Below, one piece after another: positions 40,901 to 43,896 of a stretch of DNA of 43,896 nt. The notes beneath the pieces were generated by a model, which was not told the DNA's origin, searched no databases, and worked only from the letters and a program-made list of their open reading frames with translations. Where the stretch lies: NCBI GenBank assembly GCA_937876355.1, contig CALFHN010000115.1, positions 1 to 43,896 of the forward strand, given 5' to 3'. The first letter of the stretch is position 1. Each line of letters begins with the position of its first letter. This stretch comes from an uncultured Bacteroidota bacterium (lineage in GTDB: Bacteria > Bacteroidota > Rhodothermia > Rhodothermales > UBA10348). Made by a program: the position numbers and the translations under genes.

Positions 40901-43498
40901 TTAGTTCGCCGGAATCCAATAGCTCAGTTTAAGGCTGAAGAAGTTGTCTCCGGTGTCTGAAATCGAATCGAATAGATTCCCGGGACGCACGAAATGATCT
41001 TCATTATTATTCGTGTTTCGGTCTTGTTGCCACACTAGAAATAAGGTCGATCCTGGGCGCCATTCCCAGCGAAAAACCATGTTGGACCGGAAGGAAGTGA
41101 CGTTGAAATCCCGGTTGGAGAGGATAAATGGGTCGCCACCGGCTGCAATTTCTACGTTGCCATCAACCAAATCTGTCTTCGTGGTGCCCCCTTCGCCGTA
41201 TTCCAGCAGGTCCAACGACTCTGGTTTTACGAGTTCACCGTAGCGATAATAGTTGCCACTTGCGGCAAAGGGCTCGACGTAGACTTCCAACGACAAGCGT
41301 GGGTTTACCGTGTAGTTCACCCGAATCCGGGCCGACACATCCGACCGATCTATAAGCGAGAAAATGTATCGACGGCCAAAGGTCGCCGCGCTCCCACCGC
41401 CCATTGATTGGATGTATTGCCTGTTTCCTGAAAATTTGCGCCAACTGGGCGATAGCGATATTTCCAGTCGTTGACTGGGTTGCCAACTGACTCCCGTTGT
41501 GACATAGGCATCGCGGCGCTCCAATTCATCCTCCTCGTAGAAGGCTCGAACCCGATAGGAAAAACGTTTGGATGCGTCCGATCGGACCTCCAGTACCACG
41601 TTTTGCTCTCCACCAATAGCCATGCGAGGTCCTCCTCGCGTGGCGGTGTCTGACATCTCCGTCGGATTGTATCCAAATTCAATGCTGGTAAACCAATAGT
41701 TAAGCCAGGTCAAATCGGCATCAAGGTCCAGCCCAAACATATTGGGTTTGCCCGCCATATTCCAACTGCGGTTATGACTAAGCGTTATGTTGTACGAATG
41801 AAAGAGGGAGCCACGTTCCGTTTGACGATAGTTGACCCGGGTCATCCAAGCGACGTCGTCGGCAGCCTGAAGACGGCCAAAATCGTTTGGATCGAACATG
41901 GTGCTGACATATCGAACAAACGTGCTCCCAAGAAGACGACCATTATTTTTGTTGAAAGAAATGCTTCCGCGGGTTCCGGTAAGAGACGTTTTCGAGGGGT
42001 CATTGGAGACGTGCGAAGCATCTGGACGCTGAAAGTAGTGGACGGACGATTTTTGGAGTCGGCTAATTCGCTCGGCTGATCCTGTTAAATGGCTTGCCCC
42101 AAACTCGCCCTGCAGCGCGTAGGCTCCACCTTCTGACCGGAGATTAAAGTTAAGCTCGCCTGTATAAGCGCCGGAGTTGACATCGTCCGATACGTTTTCG
42201 GAGTCATTCACGTCTCGGCGAACGGCCGTCCCAGTAAAACCCAGCGTCGATCCGTTTTCGCCCATTTCCTGTTGGCCGGCTAAGGCCATATAGCCGGCAA
42301 ACGGCTCAACCTTTGCCGTGGTCGTCGATCCCGAGGCCAGATTATAGACGCGCGCATGTTCAGTCTGTGTTACCGCACCGACAGCGGAAATCGACAACCC
42401 ACGAAGGGTCCTTCCCGTCACTTTAGCTGCCCCCAATATGGTCGTATTGTCGGGCTGGTCCACATAATCGCCAGCTACTTGTCCGCGTGGCTGAGCCCCG
42501 ATACGGCGGGAATAAAACAGCGATTCGGAGAAAAGATCGCCCCCTTCATTGAAAAAAGGCCGCTTTTCGCTAAAAAAGGTTTCAAAAGCCGTAAGATTCA
42601 CTTCTGCGGGATCGGCTTCCACCTGTCCGAAATCTGGATTAATGGTGGCATCAAGGGTGAAATTAGGCCCCAAACCCACTTTTAGATCTCCCCCTATGCG
42701 TACCGTACTACTTGTTTTGCTCGTAAACGGATTTTGGCTGTCCACTTCACCTTTTTGGGTCGCAGAAGTCGCGACATAAGGCAAGATTTCCATTCTACGA
42801 GACGGGGTTATGTTTGAAATACCCGTCAGTCTTCCAAACCGAGAGGCCCAACCCGCCTCATTTTTGGGGATTACGACCCAGTAAATGTCTTCATTTTCGG
42901 CAGGAATGCCTCGGTTAATATTGAGGCCCCAAACCTGTTCAGGGCTTTCGTTGAATCGGAGCTGAGAAAAAGGGATGCGCATTTCCGCCGTCCATCCATT
43001 GGCCGTGACATTTGCCGCAGCCGACCAGACGGGATCGAAGGAGTAGTCGGTTTTACTCTGCACGTCTTCATTGTGGAAATAGTCGAGCCGAACACCGGCT
43101 GCTGTTACCACAAACGTGCTGGCGGTGCGCCCATTTAGGTAGGTATCTAGTGAAATAGCTAACCTTTCGGAGTTGGTCCTCGCATCCCGACGCGCTACCA
43201 AAGCCCGTACATCAGAAGACTGCATGCGTGCACCGATATACAGGGCATCACCATCAAAAAGAAAAGCCACCTCGGTAAGATGGGTTGATGGAGCTCCTTG
43301 CACAGGGTCCCTCTGTAGAAAATCGCTGGTGAACGTGGCGGAGTCCCAGACGGAGTCGCTCAGCAGGCCGTCAATTCGAATATCCGATCCATTGGTCGAG
43401 AAGGCATTGAGCGTCTTTGAACTAGCCGTCTGTTGGGAATAGGCATTGGAGGTGACGAGGAGGAAGAGTCCAAGACACAGGACTAACGGTCGGGGCAT
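40901..43498 (-). CDS. Large outer-membrane protein with CBM9-like domain (DUF5916 type)
   Basis: 865 residues from the ATG at 43498, which gives a proper signal peptide (LVLCLGLFLLVTSNAYSQ). The 43606 start would add 36 odd residues. An N-terminal carbohydrate-binding-module-9-like beta-sandwich covers about residues 30-210 (IRIDGLLSDSVWDSA, ALYIGARMQSSD, GWTAEMRIPFSQLRF). The DUF5916 segment carries LDATINPDFGQVEADPAEVN and FFSEKRPFFNEGG. The long remainder is alternating aromatic strands ending LSYWIPAN, which suggests a beta-barrel. Such proteins are common in Bacteroidota; the ligand is unknown. A TATTATTG box (43721-43714) lies far upstream. Confidence 0.85.
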   Translation of the reverse strand: MPRPLVLCLGLFLLVTSNAYSQQTASSKTLNAFSTNGSDIRIDGLLSDSVWDSATFTSDFLQRDPVQGAPSTHLTEVAFLFDGDALYIGARMQSSDVRALVARRDARTNSERLAISLDTYLNGRTASTFVVTAAGVRLDYFHNEDVQSKTDYSFDPVWSAAANVTANGWTAEMRIPFSQLRFNESPEQVWGLNINRGIPAENEDIYWVVIPKNEAGWASRFGRLTGISNITPSRRMEILPYVATSATQKGEVDSQNPFTSKTSSTVRIGGDLKVGLGPNFTLDATINPDFGQVEADPAEVNLTAFETFFSEKRPFFNEGGDLFSESLFYSRRIGAQPRGQVAGDYVDQPDNTTILGAAKVTGRTLRGLSISAVGAVTQTEHARVYNLASGSTTTAKVEPFAGYMALAGQQEMGENGSTLGFTGTAVRRDVNDSENVSDDVNSGAYTGELNFNLRSEGGAYALQGEFGASHLTGSAERISRLQKSSVHYFQRPDASHVSNDPSKTSLTGTRGSISFNKNNGRLLGSTFVRYVSTMFDPNDFGRLQAADDVAWMTRVNYRQTERGSLFHSYNITLSHNRSWNMAGKPNMFGLDLDADLTWLNYWFTSIEFGYNPTEMSDTATRGGPRMAIGGEQNVVLEVRSDASKRFSYRVRAFYEEDELERRDAYVTTGVSWQPSQRLEISLSPSWRKFSGNRQYIQSMGGGSAATFGRRYIFSLIDRSDVSARIRVNYTVNPRLSLEVYVEPFAASGNYYRYGELVKPESLDLLEYGEGGTTKTDLVDGNVEIAAGGDPFILSNRDFNVTSFRSNMVFRWEWRPGSTLFLVWQQDRNTNNNEDHFVRPGNLFDSISDTGDNFFSLKLSYWIPAN

Positions 43499-43744
43499 AA
43501 CTCGGGAGGCTATGGGTGAATACTGGCTTCGGCTACGGTGGGGTATGGTCTGAGTTTCGCCGTAAAGAAGATGGGCAAGATACTGGATATGGTAGAAGGG
43601 TTGCACACCACAACTGCTGAGAAGCCAAATTGCTTTTGTTGTTGTTTTTGCGCGTTTGGTCGAGCTATCATTAGATCTCGGACCGGGAAACGATTGTTGT
43701 GGTTTCGGGTCCTCAATAATAGGTTATACCCCAGAGGGCCCATC

Positions 43745-43896
43745 ATGCCGTTTACCAATGCCATTTCGCCCGATCGCACGGCTTTCACCAAGAACTATTG
43801 GCTTCTCAGTTTTTTGGTCGTGTTTTTAGCTATTTGGACGGACTCGTTTTTAGGGACGCCCGATATGGCCAATTGGAAATTGGAAAATGTTTTGAC
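43745..43896 (+). CDS. Start of a membrane protein (cut by window edge; DUF2238/YjdF-like possible)
   Basis: The ATG at 43745 opens a frame that runs off the window (50 codons). It reads MPFTNAISPDRTAFTKNYW, then a hydrophobic helix LLSFLVVFLAIW and WKLENVL. Helix plus W-x-L-E-N-V-L resembles the beginning of DUF2238 (YjdF-like) membrane proteins, but too little is present to be sure. It is divergent from the CBM9-type gene. Confidence 0.45.
   Translation, partial: MPFTNAISPDRTAFTKNYWLLSFLVVFLAIWTDSFLGTPDMANWKLENVL

Noticed and set aside
43510-43791. 93-codon minus-strand ORF upstream of the CBM9-type gene
   Set aside because: No signal, family or coding character; it overlaps the promoter region and the start of the plus-strand membrane protein.

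Overview
The window (43,896 bases) reads as ordinary chromosome from a member of the Bacteroidota, most likely a marine relative of the Rhodothermia/Balneolia. The clues are a Bacteroidota-type phosphoenolpyruvate carboxylase, a TonB-dependent receptor with a carboxypeptidase-regulatory-like domain, a tiny COX24/mS38-like basic protein, a tmRNA with a short tag ending AMAA, and promoter boxes close to TANNTTTG. No rRNA gene, complete tRNA, CRISPR array, insertion sequence or prophage is visible. This placement is an inference from protein families.

Layout. (1) 1-3552, minus strand: a histidine operon, hisG - hisD::hisB fusion - hisH (cut by the window edge). A 30-codon leader peptide with four His codons and an attenuator terminator precede it. 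(2) 3569-6108: a class-III aminotransferase, a vapBC toxin-antitoxin pair with its own promoter/operator, and a secreted NTF2-like protein. (3) 6213-16146: ppc, a THUMP-type RNA methyltransferase with no canonical start codon, an exported phosphodiesterase, a tRNA-dihydrouridine synthase, an orphan substrate-binding lipoprotein and a PcrA/UvrD helicase. (4) 16304-22981: a CNT nucleoside transporter, then a minus-strand set running fabI - HAD phosphatase - L,D-transpeptidase - long NfeD (ClpP-like) - short NfeD - TonB-C-domain lipoprotein. (5) 23111-31000: outer-envelope lipoprotein, TPR protein, birA-coaX pair, udk, yaaA, ytxH, the COX24-like protein, an alpha/beta hydrolase and two small lipoproteins. 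(6) 31056-34137: an exported S9 peptidase and ssrA (tmRNA) with a strong terminator. (7) 34591-43896: TonB-dependent receptor, folE, a LytS-type histidine kinase with a LytTR response regulator, a fasciclin-domain protein, a large CBM9/DUF5916-type outer-membrane protein and the start of a membrane protein.

The most interesting signals are regulatory. First, the his operon has a textbook attenuator: an HHGHH leader, an antiterminator overlapping the leader stop codon, and a terminator ending in T6, placed ahead of an unusual HisD-HisB fusion. Second, three promoters around the LytTR two-component genes (TonB receptor, folE, fasciclin) carry direct repeats of about CCGYTTRTCG spaced 20-21 bp. 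In each, a -7-like TANN box begins 35 bases after the last repeat's GTCG/GACG core, which suggests a local LytTR regulon. One of the three has a degenerate last repeat and a weak box. Third, two conserved genes (RNA methyltransferase and HAD phosphatase) extend past their first ATG/GTG/TTG into essential family sequence. In both, an in-frame ATC lies 4-5 bases after the upstream gene's TGA, suggesting coupled initiation at a near-cognate codon.
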